Positions 41,736 through 50,823 of a DNA stretch of 56,671 nucleotides are shown here, piece by piece. The notes beneath the pieces were generated by a model. That model was not told the DNA's origin, ran no database searches, and worked only from the letters and a program-made list of their open reading frames with translations. Both the position numbers and the translations under genes were made by a program. This DNA is from Bacteroidota bacterium (lineage in GTDB: Bacteria > Bacteroidota > Bacteroidia > Chitinophagales > Chitinophagaceae), in contig JAPLEH010000007.1 in assembly GCA_026391455.1 (NCBI GenBank), positions 1-56,671 on the forward strand, given 5' to 3'. Position 1 is the first letter of the stretch. Each line of letters opens with the position of its first letter.

Positions 41736-44274
41736 CCGCGTCCACATCCGCCACCACCGTCACACTTCGATAGCTTTTATGCTGGTGTAAAATGGCCACT
41801 TGTTCCAGCAGGTCTTTTTTACATTGACTGATCGTCTTTCCGTCGCGGGGCAGCTTGAGCAAGAGTTCCATCAGGTGTTGATTGCGGATACGTCCGATCA
41901 CTGGTTCGGCAGGACCCATGATATAATTCCCGTATTTAATTTTTAAAGCATCAGCATAGGTATGTGCGGCCCGCTCTACCACTTCTTTGATCTTATGTTT
42001 GAATTGTATGTGAATAATGCGGGTGAAAGGCGGATAGAAGAATTCTTTTCGCTTTTTTAATTCTTCCGCATACATTTTTTTGTAATCATGTTGCTGTACA
42101 AATTGCAGTACCGGATGCGATGGTTGTGAAGTTTGTACCAGTACTTTGGCCAGGTGAATTTTGCCTTCTTCTGTTTCTACAAAGGAGGGTTTACGGCCCG
42201 CGCGGCCACTCACCTGCTCCATCAGTTGAAAGGCCCGTTCATTTACCCGGAAATCGGCGAAGTGGAGTAATCCGTCTGCATCCAGGATACCCACGAGATC
42301 TACATTATCAAAATCGAGCCCCTTTACCACCATTTGGGTGCCCACGAGTATATCGATCCGCTGCTGCTCAAACTGCTGAATGAGTACATCATGCGCATTT
42401 TTCCCTTTTACGGTATCAATGTCCATGCGGGCCACTTTTGCGTTCGGAAAAGTTTCCTGTAATTGCTCTTCTATTTTTTCCGTACCAAAATTCCGTTGTA
42501 GAAATTTATCACTGCCACAGGCCGCACAGGTATGTATGGGCGGATAGGTGGTACCGCAATAATGGCATACCAGCCTGTTGGTCAGTTTATGAAAGGTAAG
42601 CGATACATCACAGTATTTGCATTGGGGTATCCAGTTGCATACACTGCATACCTGATAAGGCGAATAACCCCTGCGGTTTTGGAAAAGGATCACTTGTTTA
42701 TTTCTACCAATTACTTCATTCACGGCATCTACCAACGGTGGCGACAGCATCACTTTACTGCGGTCTTTCTGCATGATCTTGCGTGTATCCACCAATTCGA
42801 TGGGTGGTAATTGTAATCCGCCATAGCGTTCGAGCAATTCCACCAGCCCGTATTTACCGGTGCTGGCATTGTAATAACTTTCTACAGAGGGCGTGCCACT
42901 GCCGAGCAAGGTGCGGGTGTGATTTCCGAATAAGGAAGCAAGATAAATAGCTGCATCCCGTCCATTGTAGCGCGGGGCCGGTTCCTGTTGCTTAAAGGAT
43001 GAATCATGTTCTTCATCGCAGATTACAAGGCCCAGTTGCTGATAGGGTAGAAATACCGAGGAGCGGGCACCGAGTATCACGCGAAGCTCCCCTGTCTTTA
43101 CTTTATTCCATATCTCTACCCGTTCATTCTGCGAAAATTTGGAATGATAGATACCGATATATCCCCCGAAATGTTTTTGCAGCCGGCGTATGATCTGCGA
43201 TGTGAGCGCGATCTCCGGCAGCATATACAATACCTGTTTGCCCTGCCGGATATATTCTTCAATGAGTTTGATATAGATATTGGTCTTACCACTGGACGTA
43301 ACTCCATGGAGCAAACAAACAGGTTTACTTTTCTCACCAAACAAATGAGCCTTCACTTCATCGAGCGCTTTTTGCTGGGGTGCTGATAATTCAAAATCGA
43401 TCTGTACATTTTTGGGCAGGAATTGCAAGCGGTCGATGACCCTTTTTTCTGTCCAGAGAATTTTCTTTTCCACCAGCGCCTTGAGCTGCGCATCGGAGGC
43501 ACCGGATTTTTTGAGCAGGGCAGCCTTCGTCACTTCACCATCCGTTTTCATAAAATGGAGATAGCTCAGCAGCAATTCCATTTGTTTGGGGGCTTTTGAC
43601 CAGTTGTTCAGCAGATCCGCTAATTGCTCTTCATTATCGTATACCGGATTGAGCAATACATAAGTTTCTTTTTTGGGCGTATAGGTTTGCTTCAGCGCTT
43701 CCCATACATAGCAACATTTCTTTTGTATCAGGCGATTGATAACGGGATATACATGCGAGGAATCCAGCAATTGCTGCACTTCGGTAAGCCCCAGTTCTTT
43801 TTTGATGAGCAGGGCTTCGGCCACGATATATTCATCGTGATCAAGGGCTGAAAAATCATCGCCATATTCTTCATTGAAAACGATGATCGTTTCGCTGGAA
43901 AGTTTAAAATGCGCGGGAAGGGCAGCTGCCATTACTTCCCCTTCGCTGCACATGTAGTAAGTGGCGATCCATTCCCATAATTTTAATTGTTCCTCAAATA
44001 CCACGGGGTCGGCATCCAAAACATTCAGAACATCTTTCGTTTCGAAGAGTTCCGGTTTTTCCTGGTGAAGGCGTTTTACCACACCCGCGTATTTTTTTGT
44101 TTTGCCCAGGTTTACTTCCACGCGGCAACCGGGCCGGATAGTATCGAGCAGGCGAGCTGGTACTGACCATGTATAATTCTTGGGCAAGGCGGCCGGAATG
44201 ATCACTTCTGCATACCAGGATGCGGCAGGCGAATGGGTATCGGGAAAGATGATATCGTGTGTAGTATCCGCCAT
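41731..44274 (-). CDS. priA: Primosomal protein N' (replication restart helicase)
   Basis: 847 residues. PriA recognises stalled forks and reloads the replicative helicase. Visible parts: an N-terminal DNA-binding domain; motif I LLHGVTSSGKT (about 325) and DEEHD (about 420); zinc-binding cysteines in CSVCNWIPQCKYCDVS, CHYCG and CAACGSDKF (about 540-595); and motifs V-VI VGTQMVVKGLDFDNV and QVSGRAGR. All eight cysteines are present. Convergent with the gene ending at 41619 across a repeat-bearing spacer. Confidence 0.96.
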   Translation of the reverse strand: MADTTHDIIFPDTHSPAASWYAEVIIPAALPKNYTWSVPARLLDTIRPGCRVEVNLGKTKKYAGVVKRLHQEKPELFETKDVLNVLDADPVVFEEQLKLWEWIATYYMCSEGEVMAAALPAHFKLSSETIIVFNEEYGDDFSALDHDEYIVAEALLIKKELGLTEVQQLLDSSHVYPVINRLIQKKCCYVWEALKQTYTPKKETYVLLNPVYDNEEQLADLLNNWSKAPKQMELLLSYLHFMKTDGEVTKAALLKKSGASDAQLKALVEKKILWTEKRVIDRLQFLPKNVQIDFELSAPQQKALDEVKAHLFGEKSKPVCLLHGVTSSGKTNIYIKLIEEYIRQGKQVLYMLPEIALTSQIIRRLQKHFGGYIGIYHSKFSQNERVEIWNKVKTGELRVILGARSSVFLPYQQLGLVICDEEHDSSFKQQEPAPRYNGRDAAIYLASLFGNHTRTLLGSGTPSVESYYNASTGKYGLVELLERYGGLQLPPIELVDTRKIMQKDRSKVMLSPPLVDAVNEVIGRNKQVILFQNRRGYSPYQVCSVCNWIPQCKYCDVSLTFHKLTNRLVCHYCGTTYPPIHTCAACGSDKFLQRNFGTEKIEEQLQETFPNAKVARMDIDTVKGKNAHDVLIQQFEQQRIDILVGTQMVVKGLDFDNVDLVGILDADGLLHFADFRVNERAFQLMEQVSGRAGRKPSFVETEEGKIHLAKVLVQTSQPSHPVLQFVQQHDYKKMYAEELKKRKEFFYPPFTRIIHIQFKHKIKEVVERAAHTYADALKIKYGNYIMGPAEPVIGRIRNQHLMELLLKLPRDGKTISQCKKDLLEQVAILHQHKSYRSVTVVADVDAV

Positions 44275-44293
44275 GCGGGCACAAAGCTAATTC

Positions 44294-45055
44294 TTAATTG
44301 GTTGATATGGCAGTACGCCGGGCGGCTCCATACTCCACCAGTTTTTGTTCCATAATTGCATATACTTCATCCCTCAGTTTCTTTACATCGGCTGTGGTAT
44401 AGCCGGCCACCGGTATCTCATCCAGGTATACGATACGGCTGCGGCCCGGGGTCATTAAAAAAAGACTTTCATAAGGCATGCGCCGGTAAGCATCGAGAAA
44501 CAAAACCGGTTTTACCGGTGTTTGCGTTTCAATGGCCACCCGGAATGCCCCATCGTAAAATTCTTTCAGCGGTGTGGTACCCATATTAAAGGTTCCTTCC
44601 GGAAACACCATCACCGAAATGCCTTTATTGATCAGTGATTTCAGTACACGCACACTATTGGCCCTGTTGGCAGCACTGCTGCGGTCTACAGTTACGATAG
44701 CATTGCGGTAGATATATCCGAATATAGGCACCCGGGCCATTTCCACTTTTCCCAAGGGTCGAAACGGTTGCCGGTAAGCTTTTACAATAATGGCAGCATC
44801 CAGATAAGAGATATGATTGCTTACAAAAATGAAAGAGCGCTTCTTATCGTGCGGGCTTTCATAAATCTTACTATGCCTTATAAAGATGAGGGTAAACCAA
44901 ATATCAGCCCACAGCATACAGAGCCGTATCATCAAATTGCCGCCTCTGATGCGCCCAAAAAACCCGGCAATAAGTGCAAACGGGAAAACCACCAGCATCA
45001 CGGCTATAAAAGTGATACAGGCGTAAACAGAATATATGGCTTTGAATAGTTTCAA
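44294..45055 (-). CDS. plsC: 1-acyl-sn-glycerol-3-phosphate acyltransferase family
   Basis: 253 residues. Transfers an acyl chain to lysophosphatidic acid or a related lipid. A hydrophobic N-terminal segment (about 8-35) is followed by the HX4D motif NHISYLDAA and the FPEGTFN substrate motif with an intervening VDRSSAA block, in the standard PlsC order. The predicted start is a TTG at 45055; no ATG lies nearer than residue 20. PriA follows 19 bases downstream, so the two are probably co-transcribed. Confidence 0.9.
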   Translation of the reverse strand: MKLFKAIYSVYACITFIAVMLVVFPFALIAGFFGRIRGGNLMIRLCMLWADIWFTLIFIRHSKIYESPHDKKRSFIFVSNHISYLDAAIIVKAYRQPFRPLGKVEMARVPIFGYIYRNAIVTVDRSSAANRANSVRVLKSLINKGISVMVFPEGTFNMGTTPLKEFYDGAFRVAIETQTPVKPVLFLDAYRRMPYESLFLMTPGRSRIVYLDEIPVAGYTTADVKKLRDEVYAIMEQKLVEYGAARRTAISTN

Positions 45056-45099
45056 GTTGTGCGCAAAGATAGCGGTATGAGCAGATGGCCGTTGATGAA

Positions 45100-45582
45100 T
45101 CAGTTGCGGTTTTTATATTTATCATCATCACCCGGGCAGTGACAGGTATAGTCGGTTTCCAGATCAATCACGGTTACCACCACGGTTTTATCATTACATT
45201 GAGCAAATACGATACGCACCCGTTGATCGTCGTGGGTAACTCCCTCTACGGCATAACGCGGGCAGCGGGCATTTTGCAGTTCGCTTTTATTGTAATTGAT
45301 CTTTCCATCGCGCATGATTTCTTCCACTTCATCCTGTGCAATCTTGCGGCATTGCATTCTGCATTTTGCATGATTGCTGTATTCGAGATAACTCGTTTGC
45401 CGGTCGAACCCTTTATCCCGATCTGATTTGTTGGTGGCCGGGTCTTTGGGCCGGTTGTTATCGGTTACATCGGTTTTGGGTTTAGGGGCAGGCGCATCGC
45501 CTTTTTTGCATTGCCGGATCACAAAGATGGCAACCAGCATGAGTACCATCAGGATATAGGGGGCCCATTTATTATTTTTCAA
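45100..45582 (-). CDS. DUF4258 domain membrane protein
   Basis: 160 residues: one N-terminal membrane segment (about 7-22), a Pro/Lys/Asp-rich linker and a C-terminal DUF4258 domain with YSNHAKCRMQCRKIAQDEVEEI and RVRIVFAQCNDKTVVVTVI. DUF4258 is a small alpha/beta fold related to RelE/BrnT-like toxins, but the membrane anchor, the extra cysteines (CRMQC) and the lack of an antitoxin gene argue against a simple toxin role. Start is probably TTG at 45582. Confidence 0.85.
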   Translation of the reverse strand: MKNNKWAPYILMVLMLVAIFVIRQCKKGDAPAPKPKTDVTDNNRPKDPATNKSDRDKGFDRQTSYLEYSNHAKCRMQCRKIAQDEVEEIMRDGKINYNKSELQNARCPRYAVEGVTHDDQRVRIVFAQCNDKTVVVTVIDLETDYTCHCPGDDDKYKNRN

Positions 45583-45674
45583 CGCCTGAATTTTGGGCTA
45601 AAATAATGCTAAATACCGGAGAGTCAGCCAGTTTCAGCCCCATCTTTTTAGCGGTTCGGCCCTCATTTATTTTG

Positions 45675-45682
45675 TATCTTTG
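45675..45682 (+). promoter_or_regulatory. -7 element (TATCTTTG) for mtaB
   Basis: Perfect TAnnTTTG, 34 bases before the ATG at 45717, with a T-rich block (45644-45649) about 25 bases upstream. Confidence 0.7.
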
Positions 45683-45716
45683 CAGGCCCTAAAAAAGGGT
45701 AAAAACAAGTTCGAAT

Positions 45717-47009
45717 ATGGCGGAATCACGCACCGTGGCTTTTCACACTTTGGGTTGCAAGCTCAATTTTTCGGAGACCTCTTCTCTCTCGCGTATGCTG
45801 GAGAACGAAGGCTTTGAAAAAAAGGATTTTGACGACCTGGCCGACGTGTATGTGATCAATACCTGTTCCGTTACAGATAATGCAGATAAAGAGTGCCGTC
45901 AGCTCGTACGCCGTATACAGCGCAAATCGCCACAAAGCCTGGTGGTCATCACCGGATGCTATGCCCAGCTTAAGCCCAAAGAGATTGCGAATATACCGGG
46001 GGTGGACCTAGTATTAGGGGCTGGTGAAAAATTCAATATGGCCCGTCATATCCGTGAACTGGCAAAAGGCGATTCTGCCCGCATCAGCAGTTGCGATATC
46101 GAAGAAGTGACCGGCTTTCATGCTTCCTGGTCGGTGAATGACCGCACCCGTACCTTTCTGAAAGTGCAGGATGGCTGTGATTATAATTGTTCCTTTTGCA
46201 CCATACCGATGGCAAGAGGAAAAAGCCGGAGTGATAGTATTGCAAATGTGGTACGGAATGCAGAAGAACTGGCCGCAGCCGGTGTAAAGGAGATCGTTCT
46301 CACCGGGGTGAACCTCGGCGATTTTGGCAAAGGGCCCGATGGGAATGGTGTGCCGATGAGCATCAGCGGGCGCGAAGAAAATTTCTTTGAACTGGTACAG
46401 GCCCTTGAAAAAGTGGAAGGCATCCAACGCTACCGGATCTCTTCCATAGAACCCAACCTGCTGACCAATGAGATCATTGAATGGGTGGCGAACAGTGACA
46501 AATTCATGCCCCATTTTCATATCCCCCTGCAAAGCGGCAGCAATAAAATACTGGGTATGATGCGCCGTCGCTATAAACGCGAATTGTATGCAGAAAGGGT
46601 GCAACTCATCAAAAAATTAATGCCACATTGTGCCATTGGTGTGGATGTGATCGTGGGTTTTCCCTGCGAAACAGCAGAAGAATTCAAAGAGACATTCGAT
46701 TTCTTACATGCATTGAATATTTCCTACCTGCATGTGTTTACCTATTCCGAACGGGACAATACCCATGCACTCACGCTCGATCCCGTGGTACCCATGCAAA
46801 CCCGCTATGAACGGAACAAATCGTTGCGGAATCTGTCGTATATGAAAATGCAGTATTTTACAGAACAGCATGCCGGGCAAACCAGAAAGGTATTATTTGA
46901 AGGGCAGGACAAGCATGGCATGATGGAAGGATTTACCGACAATTATATCAAGATCACCACCCCTTACCGGCCCGAATGGGTGAACGAGGTGGTGGAGTGG
47001 AAAATATAA
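45717..47009 (+). CDS. mtaB: tRNA t6A37 methylthiotransferase MtaB
   Basis: Adds a methylthio group to N6-threonylcarbamoyladenosine at position 37 of ANN-decoding tRNAs, a radical SAM reaction with two iron-sulphur clusters. 430 residues. N-terminal cluster cysteines are in HTLGCKLNFSET, INTCSVTD and ITGCYAQ; the radical SAM motif CDYNCSFC is at about 153; a TRAM-like C-terminal domain ends FEGQDKHGMMEGFTDNYI. The order of cysteines marks MtaB rather than MiaB or RimO. It is followed 31 bases later by the Fic gene. Confidence 0.95.
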   Translation: MAESRTVAFHTLGCKLNFSETSSLSRMLENEGFEKKDFDDLADVYVINTCSVTDNADKECRQLVRRIQRKSPQSLVVITGCYAQLKPKEIANIPGVDLVLGAGEKFNMARHIRELAKGDSARISSCDIEEVTGFHASWSVNDRTRTFLKVQDGCDYNCSFCTIPMARGKSRSDSIANVVRNAEELAAAGVKEIVLTGVNLGDFGKGPDGNGVPMSISGREENFFELVQALEKVEGIQRYRISSIEPNLLTNEIIEWVANSDKFMPHFHIPLQSGSNKILGMMRRRYKRELYAERVQLIKKLMPHCAIGVDVIVGFPCETAEEFKETFDFLHALNISYLHVFTYSERDNTHALTLDPVVPMQTRYERNKSLRNLSYMKMQYFTEQHAGQTRKVLFEGQDKHGMMEGFTDNYIKITTPYRPEWVNEVVEWKI

Positions 47010-47040
47010 ACAATCCGCTGCAATCCATTAATTTTAGGGT

Positions 47041-48375
47041 ATGGAATTGGATACCCTTTTACAGCAAATTGACTCCCTTAAAAAAGAAGCCGAATCTCTG
47101 CAACCGGTAAAGCCGGAATACGAGCGCGTATTCTGGGAAAAATTCCGGCTGGAGTTTAATTTTAATTCCAATCATATCGAGGGAAATACCCTCACATATG
47201 GGCAAACTCAGTTGTTACTGCTCTTTGACCGGGTAAGCGGTGAAAATACTGGCAGAGAAATAGAAGAAATGAAAGCGCATGATGTGGCATTATCAATGAT
47301 TCAAGAAATAGCAAACGACAAAGAAGGCAAGTTAACTGAGAAATTAATAAAGGAAATTAATAAGTTGATACTGGTAAGACCCTATTATAATAAAGCCATA
47401 ACATCTGACAGGAAACCTACTCGAAGGTTGATCACCCCAGGCAATTATAAAAAGTATCCCAATTCAGTGCTTTTACAAACCGGTGAAATGTTTTTTTATG
47501 CAAGCCCTGAAGAAACACCCGCCCTAATGGGAGATTTAATAGACTGGTATAATACAGAAAAGGCGAATGCTCATGCTGTTGAATTAGCGGCACAGTTTCA
47601 TTACAAAATGGTACGAATTCATCCTTTTGACGATAGCAATGGAAGGACTACCAGACTAATGATGAACTTTATTTTAATGCAAAACGGCTACGCCCCGATT
47701 GTGATCGAAAGCAGTAAAAAAGAGGAGTACCTTACTGCTTTAAACAAAGCTGACTTGGGTAATATTGACGACTTTATTGAATACATTTCTGGGATTACTT
47801 TAAAATGGCAAAATTTATACCTCAAAGCAATAAGAGGTGAACGTATTTCTGAACCCGGAGATTTTGAAAAAGAGGTAGAAATAATTAAAAGAAATGCAGA
47901 GGCCGGAAAGAAAGCCAAAATTAAAAAATCAGAAAAACTTATAACTGAGCTGTTTAATCAATCCCTTTTCCCGTTGATTAAAAGAGTAAATGCAAAGTTA
48001 TCCCTATTAAATCCGTTGTTTAAAAAAACAACAATTGAATTTTCAATGAACGGAAATAACTTTTCAGAAAGTAATATCGAAAATTTAATTTCAAGAATCA
48101 ATCATCAACTACCCGGATTACTGATACATGAACAAATTGAAATCACATATCGCTTCCAACATTTCATAGGAACAGAAGAGAAAAGAATAAATCTTATTTT
48201 TTGTTTAATTTTTAAATTATCTGACTACTCTTATGAAATAAACCTGAATAATGATAATTCCAAAATTATCAGAAAAAAGTATGGCCAACATTTAACAGAG
48301 CCTGAAACTGAGAATTTTGCTGAAATGGCAGCAAGGACAGCTTTAGATGAAATAAAAAACAGAGGAATAAACTAG
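47041..48375 (+). CDS. Fic family protein with N-terminal inhibitory motif
   Basis: Fic enzymes usually transfer AMP to hydroxyl side chains of target proteins. 444 residues. The active loop is HPFDDSNGRTTR (His194 to Arg205), close to HPFx(D/E)GN(G/K)R but with Ser199 instead of the first Gly. SNHIEGN (43-49) is the (S/T)xxxE(G/N) inhibitory helix of class II Fic proteins, with Glu47 expected to block ATP. The C-terminal 180 residues are Lys-rich and encoded by more AT-rich DNA than the Fic core, with no recognised domain. Its stop touches the tRNA-Val gene on the other strand. Confidence 0.9.
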   Translation: MELDTLLQQIDSLKKEAESLQPVKPEYERVFWEKFRLEFNFNSNHIEGNTLTYGQTQLLLLFDRVSGENTGREIEEMKAHDVALSMIQEIANDKEGKLTEKLIKEINKLILVRPYYNKAITSDRKPTRRLITPGNYKKYPNSVLLQTGEMFFYASPEETPALMGDLIDWYNTEKANAHAVELAAQFHYKMVRIHPFDDSNGRTTRLMMNFILMQNGYAPIVIESSKKEEYLTALNKADLGNIDDFIEYISGITLKWQNLYLKAIRGERISEPGDFEKEVEIIKRNAEAGKKAKIKKSEKLITELFNQSLFPLIKRVNAKLSLLNPLFKKTTIEFSMNGNNFSESNIENLISRINHQLPGLLIHEQIEITYRFQHFIGTEEKRINLIFCLIFKLSDYSYEINLNNDNSKIIRKKYGQHLTEPETENFAEMAARTALDEIKNRGIN

Positions 48376-48450
48376 TGGAACGTACTGGACTCGAACCAGT
48401 GACCCCTGCTCTGTCAAAGCAGTGCTCTAAACCAACTGAGCTAACGTTCC
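48376..48450 (-). tRNA. tRNA-Val (GAC)
   Basis: 75 nt: acceptor GGAACGT/ACGTTCC, D-arm, anticodon arm CTGCT-TTGACAG-AGCAG with anticodon GAC, T-arm ACTGG-TTCGAGT-CCAGT. It lies on the minus strand, between the Fic gene and the conflict operon. Confidence 0.96.
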
Positions 48451-48524
48451 CGGGGCGACAAAAATAATCGTTTTCCCCATTCCTCCCTATCCCAACCGTG
48501 AATTCACCCACCCGGCTTCGGTGA

Positions 48525-48576
48525 TTACCCCCGATAGCTAATTCAAAAAATACCCTTTTTTTGGTATTGGGGGTAA
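48525..48576. promoter_or_regulatory. Interrupted inverted repeat upstream of the conflict operon
   Basis: The continuous arm GGTATTGGGGGTAA (48563-48576) pairs with AATACC (48549-48554) and TTACCCCC (48525-48532), which are separated by 16 bases containing the half palindrome CCCGATAGCTA. It could be an operator, a terminator or a damaged hairpin; about 100 bases before the first operon gene. Confidence 0.45.
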
Positions 48577-48680
48577 CCCCGCTTAAGTTTATCTTACGCT
48601 AAATACCACAAGCTAAGTCCGGGTTTATCCGGGTGCCGTTGGTGTATCTAGGATTTATTAAACCCCATTAAACTACCTGT

Positions 48681-49838
48681 ATGTCGCTGGTTGATGCCGT
48701 TAGCGCGGGAAAAGTGATCGAGACGCTCGAAAATTACGCCGTCAACAGTGATACGGCTGTGGCTGAGGATATCACATCCACAGAGGCATACCCTGATTTC
48801 TATTCAGACGAAAGTTTTTGGAAGCGCTTTTTTAAAACCCCCGAACAGTTCTGGAATAAACCCCTTTCCTTCTACTACGTTACCCTTACCGAATGGGTGG
48901 CAAGGGTACCCGGGCTTTTCTGGAGTGAAAACGCAGCCCGCTATCGAAACGCCGCCGTCAATAATGTGGAATTTATCAGTGAAGCCTGGAAAACGTATAC
49001 GCCACAGGGCAAATCCAGCATTGTAATGGGTGGTATCGGTGATTTCATTTTGCCACCGGCAGAAAACGGAGCCGTGATCATGACCATCAGTTTTTCCAAC
49101 AATGCTTCCACCGGAATACCCGTATTGATACAACCCCATGTGGTGGAACATCACCAGTTGAAACAAGGCGATAATCTGAATATCTCCCAAGCCGTGTTCC
49201 GTAAAATGACGCAGGAATGGTCATCCCGTTTCCCTTCTTTTAACTCGATCAAAAGAGGTTACCTTGTCGTAGATGACCCTGCTCAAATAAAAGTACGGAA
49301 TCGTGATCAGCCCGTTGAATTTCATCCCTGTACCATTATGGAATATAATGCCGGCGATGCTATCTTATACGATTATGTATTTTGTACAGCCGATACCCGC
49401 TTTGCCAACTCCCGAAAAAGATTGGAAGATTTTTTTACAGCTTATAAAAATGATAAAGAACGGTATGGCCGCTACCTCATTGCAGCGGATGCCAATGATC
49501 CCCTCTTCGAAGCGGATTATATCAGCCCGCTTGATCTGCAACGGGCAGAACCTGACGGTCGTTCACAACTTGCATTAATAACAGAACGCGTACAAAACAG
49601 CTTTTATCACCGCGGCGAAACCATCAATACACTGCTGGAGAAAATTCCGGCCTTGTATGCTAACAGCGATGCAGTGCTGGCACTGGCTGTAGAAACCGGT
49701 CTGCCGCTTGCAGCTATACAGCCTGCTTCACCCGCAAAAATGTCGGTGCAACTGGTAGATCTCTGTATTGAAAGGAGAATACTGGAAGTGCTGGTAGACA
49801 GATTATTGTCAGATAACCCTTCAATCATTCACCAATAA
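48681..49838 (+). CDS. Unknown domain plus EAD-like C-terminal region (conflict system component)
   Basis: 385 residues, no signal peptide or membrane helix. Residues 1-290 form a globular alpha/beta domain I do not recognise: WNKPLSFYYVTLTEWVARVPGLFWSE near 55-85, then KSSIVMGGIGDFILPP (about 110) and a conserved-looking FHPCTIMEYNAGDAILYDY (about 220). Residues 297-385 have the length and spacing of an effector-associated domain (INTLLEKIPALYANSDAVLALAVETGL...VDRLLSDNP). First of five tightly packed genes; the next starts 10 bases after its stop. It may be a sensor, an adaptor or a new effector. Confidence 0.65.
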   Translation: MSLVDAVSAGKVIETLENYAVNSDTAVAEDITSTEAYPDFYSDESFWKRFFKTPEQFWNKPLSFYYVTLTEWVARVPGLFWSENAARYRNAAVNNVEFISEAWKTYTPQGKSSIVMGGIGDFILPPAENGAVIMTISFSNNASTGIPVLIQPHVVEHHQLKQGDNLNISQAVFRKMTQEWSSRFPSFNSIKRGYLVVDDPAQIKVRNRDQPVEFHPCTIMEYNAGDAILYDYVFCTADTRFANSRKRLEDFFTAYKNDKERYGRYLIAADANDPLFEADYISPLDLQRAEPDGRSQLALITERVQNSFYHRGETINTLLEKIPALYANSDAVLALAVETGLPLAAIQPASPAKMSVQLVDLCIERRILEVLVDRLLSDNPSIIHQ

Positions 49839-49848
49839 ATATATACAT

Positions 49849-50823
49849 ATGTGGAAATACACTCAACTTAGCGACACCCTTTCCGGACTTTACTACCGGA
49901 CAAAGGAAATTACCGAACTCATTATCCGTGCTGGCTTCTCCCCTGCCAAATTCGATCTGGATGGCTCTGCAAATGTTGTATGGACACTTGCGGTAAAAAG
50001 AATGGAACAGATGGGCCAGGTGATTAAGATCGTAGATGCTGCTTTGACCGATTACCCGGAAAATCCTGTATTGCTGGATTATAAATCGGATAAAGCCGTT
50101 GTTACCAAGTCTGTTTATGCTGGCGATCAGCCAGACTGGAAAGGATCATCGGGTTTGCCTGCCTTCGAAAAGATTACCGGAGAACAAAGCACATTACTTC
50201 CGTTCAGCTTTTTTGAAAAAGGCACCATCAAAGGTAAAGCTGTAGCCAGGGTATTAACCCCCGATGGCATGGGTACTGGATTTCTGATCAGTGAAGACGG
50301 GTTATTTCTTACCAATAACCATGTATTCCCCGATGAGAACACAGCGTTTAACAGTTCCGTTCAATTCAATTATCAGCAAACCATAAAAGGACTGCCCGCA
50401 TCAGACATCAAACTAAAAGTGAGCAATACCGTATTTGCTACCAGTCCGGATGATGACTGGAGCATTGTAAAGATCGAAGGGAACCCTGCCAAAGATTTTG
50501 GATTTCTGAAACTCACTAATCAGGTCGTGGCAAAAGATGATTTTGTAAATATCATTCAGCACCCCGGTGGAGAATTCAAGCAGATTGGTATCTACCATAA
50601 TGTAGTGACAAATGTGAGCAATAACCGGGTGCAGTACCTCACCGACACCATGCCGGGATCATCCGGTTCGCCGGTTTTCAATTCCAATTGGGAGGTAGTG
50701 GCCCTTCATCATAGCGGGGGATTTTTTGCAGAGCCGGGAAGTAATAACCGAGTATTGCGCAATGAAGGCATCGATATTAACAAAGTCATTTCTGATTTAA
50801 AAGCAAAAGGGTTTAATATATGA
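49849..50823 (+). CDS. EAD1-trypsin-like serine protease
   Basis: 324 residues. The N-terminal 80 residues match effector-associated domain 1 (LSGLYYRTKEITELI, AGFSP, WTLAVKRMEQMGQ, DYPENPVL), an adaptor found on effectors and NTPases of NTP-dependent conflict systems. A chymotrypsin-fold protease follows with a complete triad: His158 (LTNNHVF), Asp203 (DDDWSIVKI) and Ser272 (MPGSSGSPVF). No signal peptide, so it should act in the cytosol. Its stop overlaps the next start by four bases (ATGA). It probably cleaves a cell or invader protein once recruited. Confidence 0.88.
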   Translation: MWKYTQLSDTLSGLYYRTKEITELIIRAGFSPAKFDLDGSANVVWTLAVKRMEQMGQVIKIVDAALTDYPENPVLLDYKSDKAVVTKSVYAGDQPDWKGSSGLPAFEKITGEQSTLLPFSFFEKGTIKGKAVARVLTPDGMGTGFLISEDGLFLTNNHVFPDENTAFNSSVQFNYQQTIKGLPASDIKLKVSNTVFATSPDDDWSIVKIEGNPAKDFGFLKLTNQVVAKDDFVNIIQHPGGEFKQIGIYHNVVTNVSNNRVQYLTDTMPGSSGSPVFNSNWEVVALHHSGGFFAEPGSNNRVLRNEGIDINKVISDLKAKGFNI

